From Polyangiaceae bacterium (lineage in GTDB: Bacteria; Myxococcota_A; Polyangia; Polyangiales; Polyangiaceae), in assembly GCA_020848455.1 (NCBI GenBank), contig JADLAB010000007.1, forward strand, positions 1 to 64,000: DNA of 64,000 bases. Reading direction: 5' to 3'. Shown here piece by piece: positions 18,201-25,347 of the stretch. The notes under the pieces were generated by a model that worked only from the letters and a program-made list of their open reading frames with translations, had not been told where the DNA came from and searched no databases. A program made the position numbers and the translations under genes. Within the stretch, counting starts at the first letter, position 1; each line of letters starts with the position of its first letter.

Positions 18201-19430
18201 AAGAGCTACATCCAGTTCTTCTCGTACCGCACCGCGGCCGAGACCTTCCAGGCCATCGCGAAGAACACGCGCTTCAAGGACGACGAGCGGCGTGACGCGG
18301 CCGAGAACGCCGTCACCCTCTTCGGCAACGTGGGCGACCGCGACAAGATGCGCGAGGCCAAGGCCCTCTACTTCAGCCTGGCGCCGCCCGAGGAGGACAA
18401 GGCGCGCATCTCGTGGCTCGAGGCCGAGAGCGATTTTCAGCGCTGGAACGAGCGCGGCGCCGACACGGGCCCGAACAAGGACGCGCGCCTCGCGGCGCAG
18501 GCGTCGATGGAGGCCTACTACCGCCAGCACAACAACAACTCGGCGGCCCACCAGTACACGGTCATCGCGGCCTACAACTCCGCCAAGCTGCGGCGCATCG
18601 CCGAGGACCCGACCCACAAGGAATGGTGCAAGCGCACCATCGACGCCTTCAAGAACTTCGACAAGAAGGGCACGCCCCAGGCCGAGATGGCGGCCGAGTG
18701 CAAGTTCCGCGACCTCGACGACAAGATCAAGAAGACCTTCGACTACGACGCGGGCTTCCACCACTACGAGGGCGTCGTCACCGATGTCATGAAGAAGTAC
18801 AAGGAGGACGTCGAGGTCAAGGCGAAGGAGCTGAAGGACGAGCTCCAGCGCGACGTCATCACCGCCTACGGTCTCAACAAGTGGGCGGTGGCCGCGCGGG
18901 TGCGCCAGGGCACGCTCTACGACTCGTGCCGCACCGGCCTCTACAACGCGAGCGAGCCAGGGCTCAAGCTCTACACCGTCGAGGAGGAGAAGAAGCTCAA
19001 GGAGGCGGACCAGCTCTGCGAGAACGACGGCAACGAGAAGGCCTGCGCCCTCGGCGACAACTTCCGCGCCAAGCGTCGCGCCACGTGGAAGACCGAGCGC
19101 GACGCGGCCATCGCGGCGGCCGATCAGCCGATGAGCATGTTCTACGCCGAGGGCATCGTGTGGGCGCGGCAGCTCAAGGTGCACGTCGACGCCGTCGACC
19201 ACGCGGTGCGGCGTCTCGCGTTCTTCACGGACATCGTAGGCGACGCGAAGCTGCGACAGTACCTGTCCGGTCTGAAGGCGCTGCCCGAGAAGGAGGGTGA
19301 CCAGCCCCAGCCGGTGCCCTACGAGGACGGCATGTACATGCGCATGCGTCGCGGCATGACGGCGCAGGTCGAGGGCAAGGTGCTGCCCGATCCGCTGCCC
19401 GCACCCGTGCAGGGCGGAGGGGCGCCGTGA
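15234..19430 (+). CDS. Very large periplasmic TPR protein, AgmU/GltD-like
   Basis: 1398 residues from a GTG at 15234 that overlaps the previous stop and has GGAGG seven bases upstream; the start opens a signal peptide (ending RGAASQ). Upstream in-frame codons extend the frame but lie inside the preceding gene. After an Ala/Pro linker (about 25-70) the protein is almost entirely helical TPR-like repeats rich in Tyr, Lys and Asp, including paired units around residues 100-240 and 350-480. AgmU/GltD of M. xanthus is a periplasmic TPR protein of over 1200 residues in a similarly ordered locus and is part of the gliding machinery. This one is longer; function by analogy is envelope-spanning scaffolding. 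Confidence 0.85.
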   Translation: MRVPKTLTRLAALGLCLCLARGAASQPAPPPTGSGGAAPAPVPSAAPVGPAASASPASPASRGNIPRAPDPTPEQLEALEVLRAEASSYEADAKDYRATITRIIKHHYSERRRRVLSALDAEIGTEQAALDEARGDAIKRLETFVAKYSGPNADEKETPDAMFRLAALYEERSKAKIKPGDTSTIADFSDTVRQYKQILLDFPKYAETAAVYYYLGHAYFAMGRLEESQQVWRSLVCHNHFDYRPSRKDLTKDEVAHLPQDHEPAWWDNWRQRHPRPEGAKSGGQPKPPRTGPQGDAGRGGDNGDEMSYLEPFPEDCTPIPQKTLPDEEPRYIAEIWWQIGDYHFEEVDPWGGPYNLNRAESAYRHSMRFKKPPVFGVAMYKLAWTFYKQQRYETAVRQFVELLDYTDLREKETGDPGADFRNEAYAYIAGSLTFQDFQGPTRNEPYIGRDDLFDLETDAAVIEKKMHVAIDRVQDPKLIPQDRKWTAEVYRALANEFKEYNYYANLIETDELILSKWPMNRNAPKVQNRVAETYQTLADQTPPGPQRDAYSKKALEARGALARYVGKTDWTEANKEDPEAIREAEHLVRGGLRRAAADYTNAGSGLIQTALNSTDKDTRELAFEAALDKYRRASEAWRGYLEQDETADDAYDSRYWLADALTNVVVIQVAMHRMPSEDDFKEARRRAVEVRDSNESNEKLQPAAMMAVKVAQQRVLINYYLNEDGKGGFPKLTALETQGTGESAKFIVKSVPPEIEGMIGAFDDYIGNVPPDADPYGNHEQFAYTSGETYFFYGQFEQAKKRLTPIYLTQCGKTKYGYLAWERLLTMANQERDIDRGRELALAAEKQSCAFDEETKRKEQEYGQPTIVTGYYVDAARAFTKAEGMPPGKERDEQYRKAAQLYEDALAKAPAHDKAPEAAMNGAYCWKKVDEYDKAIAMYRLFIDAYGSEEKLAKLEKGDNTVKPPLPPNPKLLEERVANLKAAYDELGKSYIQFFSYRTAAETFQAIAKNTRFKDDERRDAAENAVTLFGNVGDRDKMREAKALYFSLAPPEEDKARISWLEAESDFQRWNERGADTGPNKDARLAAQASMEAYYRQHNNNSAAHQYTVIAAYNSAKLRRIAEDPTHKEWCKRTIDAFKNFDKKGTPQAEMAAECKFRDLDDKIKKTFDYDAGFHHYEGVVTDVMKKYKEDVEVKAKELKDELQRDVITAYGLNKWAVAARVRQGTLYDSCRTGLYNASEPGLKLYTVEEEKKLKEADQLCENDGNEKACALGDNFRAKRRATWKTERDAAIAAADQPMSMFYAEGIVWARQLKVHVDAVDHAVRRLAFFTDIVGDAKLRQYLSGLKALPEKEGDQPQPVPYEDGMYMRMRRGMTAQVEGKVLPDPLPAPVQGGGAP

Positions 19431-20803
19431 GCGGCCGGCGACGCCTGCTGTGGGCGTGTGCGCTCGGCGCGCTCGTCGCGACGTCTGCCTTCGGGAGCGC
19501 GGGCTGCGAGGGCGCGCCCAAGCCGCAGCCGGTGGCACCCATCGGTGGTCCGCAGCTGCCGCCCGGGCAGATCCCGGGGGTCGCGCCGGGCGTGCAGGTG
19601 ACCCTGCCGTCCGCACCGGTGACCGCCGCCGAGGCGAACATGAGCTCGGAGGCGGTGGCCGTGTACAACCAGGGCCTGCTCGCCTTCGCCAACGGCGACC
19701 TCACCGCGGCGCAGGCGGCCTTCGCCCAGACGACCCAGCTCGCGCCGACCTCGCCGCAGGCGTTCTACTCGCTCGGCGTCGTCGAGGAGCGGCTCGGGCA
19801 GTCCGCGGCGGGCGACAGCTACCAGAAGGCGTCGTCCCTGCAGGCCGACTACGCGCCCGCCATCGTCGCCTACGGGCTGTGGCTCGCCAAGCACGACAAG
19901 CTCGAGCAAGCCGACTCGTTCCTCACCGAGCGGCGCGGGCGGGTGCAGAAGCCGCTCGAGGTGGCCGCGGCCATCGCCGGCGCCCTCGCCGAGGTCAAGA
20001 GCCTGAAGGGCGACTCGGGAAGCGCGCAACAGATCGCCCAGGAGGCGCTGAAGCTCGACTCGAAGCACGTGCCCGCGATGCTCACGATCGCGCGCGACCA
20101 CTACCGGCAGCACCACTTCAAGCTCGCCCGCCTGGCACTCGACGCGATCTTGACGGGCCTGCCGGGCAACCCGGCGCGGGCGCCCGACGACCCCGAGGCG
20201 CTGCTGCTGCGGGGCACCATCTACGAGGAGACCGGCTATCGCGGTGACGCGATGGCCGACTTCGAGAAGGCGAAGAACCTGCGTCCCGACCTCATCACCG
20301 CGAAGCTCTCCTACGCCACCTCCCTGCTCGAGTCGGGCGACGCGAAGAAGGCCCTGCCCGATTTCCTCGACGCGAAGAAGCGCGAGCCGGAGAACCTCGC
20401 GGCGCGGCTCGGGCTCGGCGACTGCTACCGCCTGCTGGGACAGGCGGCGGAGGCCAAGGGCGAGTTCGACTGGGTCGTCGCGCGCGAGCCCGACCTGCCG
20501 CAGGTGCACTACAACCTGGCTCTGCTCTACCTGTTCTCGCCCGTGATCCCGGGGATGGACCAGAAGCAGGCCGTCAACGCCGCCATCAAGGAGCTCGAGA
20601 AGTACGACTCGTTGAAGAAGAAGGGCGGGACCGACGACTCGGCCGAGCTCATGAAGAACGCGAAGCTGCGCAAGGCCGAGATCGACGCCGCGGAGCAGGC
20701 TGCCGCCGCGCCGCCGCCTCCCCCTGCCACGGCCGCACCCGATGCGGGCGCAGCCCCGGCCGACGGGGCCGGAGGCACCGCCCCTGCGGGCGAGGGTGGA
20801 TGA
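19427..20803 (+). CDS. gltE: TPR lipoprotein, GltE/AglT-like
   Basis: 458 residues from a GTG that overlaps the upstream stop, with GGAGG six bases before it. The signal peptide ends in a lipobox (FGSAGC), giving a lipoprotein probably on the outer membrane. At least six TPR units follow between residues about 75 and 380, with the usual alternation of small and large hydrophobic residues, then an Ala/Pro tail. In M. xanthus, GltE (AglT) is the TPR repeat lipoprotein of the adventurous gliding complex, encoded close to GltD and GltG as here. Order, lipobox and TPR content support the name, but the presence of the gene does not show that this organism glides. Confidence 0.8.
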   Translation: MSGRRRLLWACALGALVATSAFGSAGCEGAPKPQPVAPIGGPQLPPGQIPGVAPGVQVTLPSAPVTAAEANMSSEAVAVYNQGLLAFANGDLTAAQAAFAQTTQLAPTSPQAFYSLGVVEERLGQSAAGDSYQKASSLQADYAPAIVAYGLWLAKHDKLEQADSFLTERRGRVQKPLEVAAAIAGALAEVKSLKGDSGSAQQIAQEALKLDSKHVPAMLTIARDHYRQHHFKLARLALDAILTGLPGNPARAPDDPEALLLRGTIYEETGYRGDAMADFEKAKNLRPDLITAKLSYATSLLESGDAKKALPDFLDAKKREPENLAARLGLGDCYRLLGQAAEAKGEFDWVVAREPDLPQVHYNLALLYLFSPVIPGMDQKQAVNAAIKELEKYDSLKKKGGTDDSAELMKNAKLRKAEIDAAEQAAAAPPPPPATAAPDAGAAPADGAGGTAPAGEGG

Positions 20804-20874
20804 GCCGCGCCGCGCCCTTGCTCGGGCAGTCCGGGGCGGGCGCGCGTGCTAGCATCGAGGCTCGGAGGTTCGTC

Positions 20875-21126
20875 GTGCGCCATTCGCTGATCGTCGCCCT
20901 GTTCGCCGCTCTCCTCGTGCCGAGCGTCGCGGCTGCGCAGCCGAAGGGCAAGGACAAGCAGCCACGAGGGGTCATCCTCATCGACGTCGTGACGATCACG
21001 GGTCGCATCCAGAAGCCGGTGGCGGCGGTCGACGTGGCGCGGCTGCGTCCGCAGCTCACCCTCTCCGAGCTGCGCCAGCCGTTCCTCAAGCGAATCGACC
21101 GCGCGGTCTACGACAACCCGTTCTGA
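20875..21126 (+). CDS. Small secreted protein between gltE and gltG
   Basis: 83 residues from the GTG at 20875, chosen over an ATG at 20800 because it has a GGAGG site and directly opens a signal peptide (LIVALFAALLVPSVAAAQ). The ATG at 20800 overlaps the gltE stop (ATGA) and would put 25 residues before the signal. The mature part is about 62 residues: a Lys-rich start, a hydrophobic ILIDVVTITG strand, an RIQKPVAAVD segment and a basic amphipathic C-terminus ending DNPF. No known domain. Its position inside the Glt-like run suggests a small periplasmic subunit. Confidence 0.72.
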   Translation: MRHSLIVALFAALLVPSVAAAQPKGKDKQPRGVILIDVVTITGRIQKPVAAVDVARLRPQLTLSELRQPFLKRIDRAVYDNPF

Positions 21127-21191
21127 CGCCCCGGCGTTGCGCGCGCTCCGCCCGACATTCACGCCGGGCACGAAAGCGACGGGCCCACCCC

Positions 21192-21219
21192 TGGACCGCT
21201 CGCGCGCGCCCGGTAGTCT
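21192..21219 (+). promoter_or_regulatory. Candidate promoter of first GltG-like gene
   Basis: TGGACC (21192-21197), 16 bases, TAGTCT (21214-21219), then GAG. The same arrangement, TGGACC, 17 bases, TAACCT, then GAG, lies at 22795-22823 before the second paralogue, and the bases upstream (GGGCACGA, GCGAC, GGCCC) also match. The conservation between the two copies is the main evidence. Confidence 0.45.
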
Positions 21220-21269
21220 GAGTCGAGACCGGGTCGGCGCAGGGCGCCGCGTCGGTCGCGGAGGTCCAG

Positions 21270-22745
21270 ATGCTCGAGCAGCGTGCGATCGAGGCCGGCG
21301 ACATGACGGCGGCGATGCGCGCCGTCGACCCGCGTTCGTCCGAGCGGGCCGTGCGGCTCTGCGAGGTGCGGGCGGGTGCGATCGTCGAGGAGCGCTTGTT
21401 CCGCGGCGCAAGGCCCGTCACGATCGGCCCGAGCGGTCGCGCGTCCTTCACGGTCAGCCACCCGGCGCTCGGCCGGGACTTTCGGCTCGTCGAGCGCCGC
21501 GGCAGGGACTTCTTTCTCGCGCTCTTGCCGGAGATGACGGGAAGCGTCGCCGTGGGCGAGCGGGCCGTCGATCTCGACACGTTGCGGGCGCACGCCGAGC
21601 GGGTGCGGGTCGGCCACCGGGTCGTGCACCGCGTCGCCCTCGGCGAGCGTGCCCGCGGCCGGCTCGTGCTCGGCGACACGACCCTGCTGTTCCAGCTCGT
21701 CGTGCCCGCGCCCGGGCCGCGCCCCGCGGCGCTCGCTCCGGCGCTGCGCCGGGACCTCGTGAGCGATGTCGACTGGACGACGACCATCGTGGCGGCCGGC
21801 TCCTTCCTCCTGCACTTCGGCGCGGTCGCGCTCGTGTACTCGGACTGGCTCGACCCCGTCGCCGACGACGAGATCCGGGCGACCCAGCTGCTCGAGTCGC
21901 TCCCCGCTCCTCCCGCCCCGCCGGTGGAGCTTCCCGCTCGCGCCGACGAGGCGAGCGCAGCGACCGCGCCTGCCGGCGTGGCGCGAGCGGTACCCGCGGA
22001 TCGGTCGAGGGGGTCGGTCGCGCCGTCCCGTACGCCGGGCGGCGCGCGCGGCGGCCGCACGCGGGAGGCCGGGGAGGCTCCGGGGGCTCGCGGGCGCGAT
22101 GCGTCGAGGGTCGCCGAGCTCGCGGCGGATCTGGAGGCGCTCGACGTCCGGACCGTCGGGGCGTTCGGGTCGCAGGGCCCCCACACGGAGGTCGTGCTCG
22201 AGGACGGCGAGACGCCGGTCGGCGCGGTCGACACCGCGGCCCGCAGCGGCTCGGCGGCGGGGCCGGCGGCGGCGGGGCTCCACCTCGCGCAGGGAGGACC
22301 GGCCAAGGTCACGCCCGGCCGTCACGGGCTCGACGACCTCACCGAGGTCGGGGATCGGGGCGCCCACGGCGACGAGAGCGGGGGGGTGGCGGTCGGGAGC
22401 GCTCGCGCGCCGGACGGGCCCAGGATCGACGTAGCGGCCGGTGCCCAGCAGCAGGCGGGCGGCGAGGTGAAGAACGCCCCCGGCGTCATCGCGCGCCTCC
22501 GCGGCCAGTTCCGGCGCTGCTACGAGGGCGGCTTCGGCGCGAGCCCCGACCTCGAGGGGTCGGTGATGCTGACGGTCCGCGTGGGGCCGAACGGCGAGGT
22601 CCAGAGCGTCAGCGGCGGTGGCGGCCCGCTCGCGCCGATCGTGCCGTGCCTGTCGGGCGTGCTCCAGTCGGCCGTGTTCTCGGCCCCGCAGGACCACCAG
22701 CCGGCGGTCCTGCTCGTGCCGTTCGTCTTCAAGCGCCAGTCGTGA
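21270..22745 (+). CDS. gltG: GltG/PglI-like envelope-spanning protein, copy 1
   Basis: 491 residues; GGAGG lies five bases before the ATG. The cytoplasmic N-terminus (about 20-150) has a beta-sandwich FHA-like pattern, though the usual phosphothreonine-binding residues are not obvious. One membrane helix follows at about 168-188, then a Pro/Ala/Gly-rich periplasmic stalk, and a C-terminal TonB-like domain of the AgmX/PglI tail family with the marker RRCYE near residue 414, a VGPNGEV turn and a second Cys (VPCL). The two cysteines probably form a disulfide. In M. xanthus such proteins link the cytoplasmic motor to outer-membrane adhesion parts. A paralogue of nearly equal length follows directly. 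Confidence 0.85.
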   Translation: MLEQRAIEAGDMTAAMRAVDPRSSERAVRLCEVRAGAIVEERLFRGARPVTIGPSGRASFTVSHPALGRDFRLVERRGRDFFLALLPEMTGSVAVGERAVDLDTLRAHAERVRVGHRVVHRVALGERARGRLVLGDTTLLFQLVVPAPGPRPAALAPALRRDLVSDVDWTTTIVAAGSFLLHFGAVALVYSDWLDPVADDEIRATQLLESLPAPPAPPVELPARADEASAATAPAGVARAVPADRSRGSVAPSRTPGGARGGRTREAGEAPGARGRDASRVAELAADLEALDVRTVGAFGSQGPHTEVVLEDGETPVGAVDTAARSGSAAGPAAAGLHLAQGGPAKVTPGRHGLDDLTEVGDRGAHGDESGGVAVGSARAPDGPRIDVAAGAQQQAGGEVKNAPGVIARLRGQFRRCYEGGFGASPDLEGSVMLTVRVGPNGEVQSVSGGGGPLAPIVPCLSGVLQSAVFSAPQDHQPAVLLVPFVFKRQS

Positions 22746-22794
22746 GCGCGCCGGAAAACCGGCGCCCGGGCACGATGGCGACAGGCCCGGCGCC

Positions 22795-22823
22795 TGGACC
22801 AGACGTCCAAGGGCATGTAACCT
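22795..22823 (+). promoter_or_regulatory. Candidate promoter of second GltG-like gene
   Basis: TGGACC (22795-22800), 17 bases, TAACCT (22818-22823) followed by GAG, parallel to the element before copy 1. It lies 50 bases upstream of the ATG at 22873. Confidence 0.45.
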
Positions 22824-22872
22824 GAGCACGCAGGCCGGGGTCCATCCGGCCGCGTGCGAGCTCGAGGTCAAG

Positions 22873-24351
22873 ATGCAGCAGCAACAAGTCGCGCCGACCA
22901 ACCGTCCCGGCTCGATGACGGCGGTCATGCGCGCCGTGTCCCATGCGGCGGGGCCCAAGATCCTGCGCATCGGCGTCGTCCAGACGGGCAAGGTCATCGA
23001 CGAGCGGCTCATCAAGGAGCGCAGCCACGTCACCGTCGGCCCGAGCGAGAAGGCGATGTTCGTGGTGCCGAGCCGGAAGATCCCCCCGAACTTCCGGCTC
23101 TTCGAGCTCATCGGCGGCGAGTACTACCTGAACTTTCTCGACGGGATGGGCGGCCGCGTCGCGCTGAAGAGCGGCATCGCCGACATCGCCACGCTGAAGG
23201 CCCAGGCCAAGGTCGTCACGGCCGGCAACGTCAAGCTGTACCGGGTGCGGCTCACGGACGACGCGCGCGGCAAGGTGGTCATCGGCGAGACGACGTTCCT
23301 CTTCCAGTTCGTCGCACCGCCCCCCGTGCAGCCCCGTCCGCAGCTGCCCGTGTCCGTGATGAAGAACGCGGGCGTCGACATCGACTGGACGACCACGATC
23401 ATCGCGGCCTTCTCGTTCCTCGCCCACTTCTTCATCGTGGCCCTCGTCTACTCCGACTGGATGGACCCCATCGTCGACGACGAGCTGCGAGCGAGCCAGC
23501 TCATCGACTCGTTCCAGTCGGTGCCGCGGCCGGTCGCCGAGGTACCCCAGAAGGAGGAGGAGACGAAGGCAGAGTCCACGGCCGCCGCCGCGACCGCGCA
23601 GGCTGGCCAGGCGACCGCACCGAAGCAGGGCAATGGTGGGGCGGGCAAGGCACCCGGAGCGCCTGGCAAGGGCGGCGGCAAGAGCGCCGCCGAGCTGCGC
23701 GCCGAGGCCGACGCGAAGGCCGCGGAGATCGAGAGCTCGCTCGCCGCGCTCGACGTGCAGGCCGTCGGCGTCATGGGCGCCGGCGTCAACACGACGAACG
23801 TGCTCGACGACAGCAGCGTGCCGGCCGAGTCGGTCGACGGTGCGGCCCGCAGCGGCAGCGCGGCCGGCAGCGGCAGCGGCGTCACCATCAAGGGCGGCAG
23901 CGGCAGCGGCACGGTCAAGCCCGGCAGCGTGGGCTCGAACGACATCGCCTCCATCGGCAACACCGGCTCGTCCGATCCGAACGGCGGCACGGCGGCCCAG
24001 GTGGGCACGGCGAAGGCGGTCGAAGGCCCCAAGGGCAACGTGTCGGCCTCGGCGTCGCAGTCCGGCGGCGGCGCGGTCAAGAACGCGAGCTCCGTCGTGG
24101 CGCGCATGCGCGGCGGCTTCCGCCGCTGCTACGAGCAGGGGCTGGCGAGCGATCCGAGCCTCCAGGGCTCCGTCACGCTGGTCGCCACCATCGGCCCGAA
24201 CGGCGAGGTCCGGAGTGTCAGCGGCGGCGGTGGGGCACTCGGATCCATCGTGGGCTGCTTGAAGGGCGTCGTGCAGTCCGGCGCGTTCGCAAAGCCGGAG
24301 GACGGCACGGGCGCCGTCATCAGCATCCCGATCAACTTCTCGCGGCAGTAG
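22873..24351 (+). CDS. gltG: GltG/PglI-like envelope-spanning protein, copy 2
   Basis: 492 residues from the ATG at 22873 (GAGG five bases upstream); the longer frame starting at 22618 runs back through copy 1 in another phase and is not real. The design equals copy 1: shared opening (MTAVMRAV against MTAAMRAV), beta-rich N-domain, membrane helix at about 172-192 followed by the same YSDWxDP turn, a stalk, and an AgmX/PglI tail with RRCYE near residue 416 and a second Cys (VGCL). The stalk differs: here it has a Lys/Glu/Ala-rich start and a Gly/Ser-rich part with KGGSGSGTVKPG. Tandem duplication with divergence of the stalk and retention of both ends suggests two versions of one linker or a heteromer. 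Confidence 0.85.
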   Translation: MQQQQVAPTNRPGSMTAVMRAVSHAAGPKILRIGVVQTGKVIDERLIKERSHVTVGPSEKAMFVVPSRKIPPNFRLFELIGGEYYLNFLDGMGGRVALKSGIADIATLKAQAKVVTAGNVKLYRVRLTDDARGKVVIGETTFLFQFVAPPPVQPRPQLPVSVMKNAGVDIDWTTTIIAAFSFLAHFFIVALVYSDWMDPIVDDELRASQLIDSFQSVPRPVAEVPQKEEETKAESTAAAATAQAGQATAPKQGNGGAGKAPGAPGKGGGKSAAELRAEADAKAAEIESSLAALDVQAVGVMGAGVNTTNVLDDSSVPAESVDGAARSGSAAGSGSGVTIKGGSGSGTVKPGSVGSNDIASIGNTGSSDPNGGTAAQVGTAKAVEGPKGNVSASASQSGGGAVKNASSVVARMRGGFRRCYEQGLASDPSLQGSVTLVATIGPNGEVRSVSGGGGALGSIVGCLKGVVQSGAFAKPEDGTGAVISIPINFSRQ

Positions 24352-24455
24352 GCGGGCGCCGAGGGCGGGCGCCGGCGTGAATGCCCGCAGGGCGTCGGGC
24401 ACCCAACCCTCAGGCTCGGCCCGGCACCGCTCGCGCGTTGCCGCGCGAGGGCCGT

Positions 24456-24483
24456 TTGACAGCCCGAGGGACGGGCGTATAGT
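24456..24483 (+). promoter_or_regulatory. Strong sigma-70 promoter
   Basis: A perfect TTGACA (24456-24461), a 16-base spacer and TATAGT (24478-24483), 20 bases before the ATG at 24503. This is the best consensus match noticed in the window and indicates high constitutive expression, which is unusual for a GC-rich genome of this kind. Confidence 0.75.
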
Positions 24484-24502
24484 CACGCGAGGAAGAGGCT
24501 TC

Positions 24503-25072
24503 ATGCGCTGGTCAAAAGTCTTTGGTTTCTCGCTCTTGGGGCTCGGGGCGGCGGTGCTCTTCCAGGGGGTCGCGAGCGCCCAGAACGCGGGTGACCCAGG
24601 GGCCGGTACCGAGCTCACCCAGCAGGTGAACCTCTCGCCGCAGGAGCAGCTCGCGCAGGCGCAGCAGTACAGCTCGCAGATGGAGCAGGTCCGCGGCACC
24701 GTGCAGCGCATGCTCGAAGAGGCGCGGCAGGAGCGCGACGTCGTCAAGACCCTGTGTCTCAACGACAAGCTGAACCAGCTCGACGTGGCGATCCGCTCGG
24801 CCGAGGAGCGCAATCGCTCGCTCGAGTCCGCCGTGAAGCGCGGCGACTCGGACCTTTCCAACCACGAGTTCACCATCCTGACCGTGCTGTTCCAGCGCAC
24901 CCAGGCGCTCGCCGCGGAGGCGAACCAGTGCGTCGGCAAGGAGATCGGCGTGGTCGGGGAGAGCTCGACCACGATGGACGTCGATCCGGACCTGCCCTAC
25001 GACGACGCGTCCGACTACCCTGCGCCCGCGACGATCGTCGCGCTCCCCACCTGCGCGAGCTGCTTCAAGTAG
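24503..25072 (+). CDS. Secreted coiled-coil protein of unknown function
   Basis: 189 residues from the ATG at 24503, preceded by AGGAAGAGG; earlier in-frame starts lie upstream of the promoter. A signal peptide ends at VASAQ. The mature protein has a Gln-rich helix (about 40-75), a second helix with a CLNDKLNQL segment and heptads to about residue 150, and a C-terminus containing an acidic DVDPDLPYDD segment and the pair CASC. Similar small coiled-coil proteins occur widely in myxobacteria, often next to polysaccharide export genes, as here. The strong promoter suggests an abundant periplasmic or envelope component. Function unknown. Confidence 0.82.
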   Translation: MRWSKVFGFSLLGLGAAVLFQGVASAQNAGDPGAGTELTQQVNLSPQEQLAQAQQYSSQMEQVRGTVQRMLEEARQERDVVKTLCLNDKLNQLDVAIRSAEERNRSLESAVKRGDSDLSNHEFTILTVLFQRTQALAAEANQCVGKEIGVVGESSTTMDVDPDLPYDDASDYPAPATIVALPTCASCFK

Positions 25073-25212
25073 GCCAGCCGCGTGGAAGGGGTGGCCCAGT
25101 GCCGTGGGCGCCGCGAGGCGTCCCACTGCGGTAGCGGACTCGACGTCCCGTCGGGGGCGGCGCTGCGAGTGGGCGCCTTGGCGCTAGTGCTCGCAGGATG
25201 GACCACTTCGTG

Positions 25213-25226
25213 TGCTAGGATGCGCC
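25213..25226 (+). promoter_or_regulatory. Recurrent TGCTAGGATGCGCC motif (extended -10-like)
   Basis: The 14 bases TGCTAGGATGCGCC are identical to 60167-60180, upstream of the PP2C gene, and a relative (TGCTAGCATCG) lies at 20847. TG-N-TAGGAT resembles an extended -10. No good -35 is seen at 16-18 bases. It precedes the beta-barrel gene at 25348 by about 120 bases. Confidence 0.35.
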
Positions 25227-25265
25227 GGCTCGGGTGGGGGCAGGAGCCTTTCGCAGCATCTGCCC

Positions 25266-25295
25266 TTGTTCCGGGCCGTGGGGGTTGAGTATCTT
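25266..25295 (+). promoter_or_regulatory. Weak sigma-70 promoter candidate before beta-barrel/OPX genes
   Basis: TTGTTC (25266-25271), an 18-base spacer and TATCTT (25290-25295). The match is only moderate; position upstream of the gene at 25348 is the main support. Confidence 0.3.
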
Positions 25296-25347
25296 GCGGC
25301 ACCTGCACCCGACTTCGGCCGATGTACATGCTTCGCGGTGTGATTCC

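Noticed and set aside
14643-19616. 1657-residue open frame on the minus strand
   Set aside because: It lies antisense to the GltD-like TPR gene and part of its neighbours. Its composition (Leu/Val/Arg-rich, no domain) is the usual shadow of GC-rich coding sequence, and the plus-strand gene has signal peptide, ribosome site and TPR pattern.
20818-20855. TTGCTC/TAGCAT promoter before the small secreted gene
   Set aside because: The spacer is 26 bases, far outside the sigma-70 range.
12039-24351. Claim that the organism glides
   Set aside because: Glt-like genes occur in deltaproteobacterial relatives that do not glide, and no motor (Agl) or MglA gene is in the window.
24352-24402. Rho-independent terminator after the second GltG
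   Set aside because: Only a 6-bp TGCCCG/CGGGCA stem with an 8-base loop and no T-tract; chance stems of this size are frequent in such GC-rich DNA.
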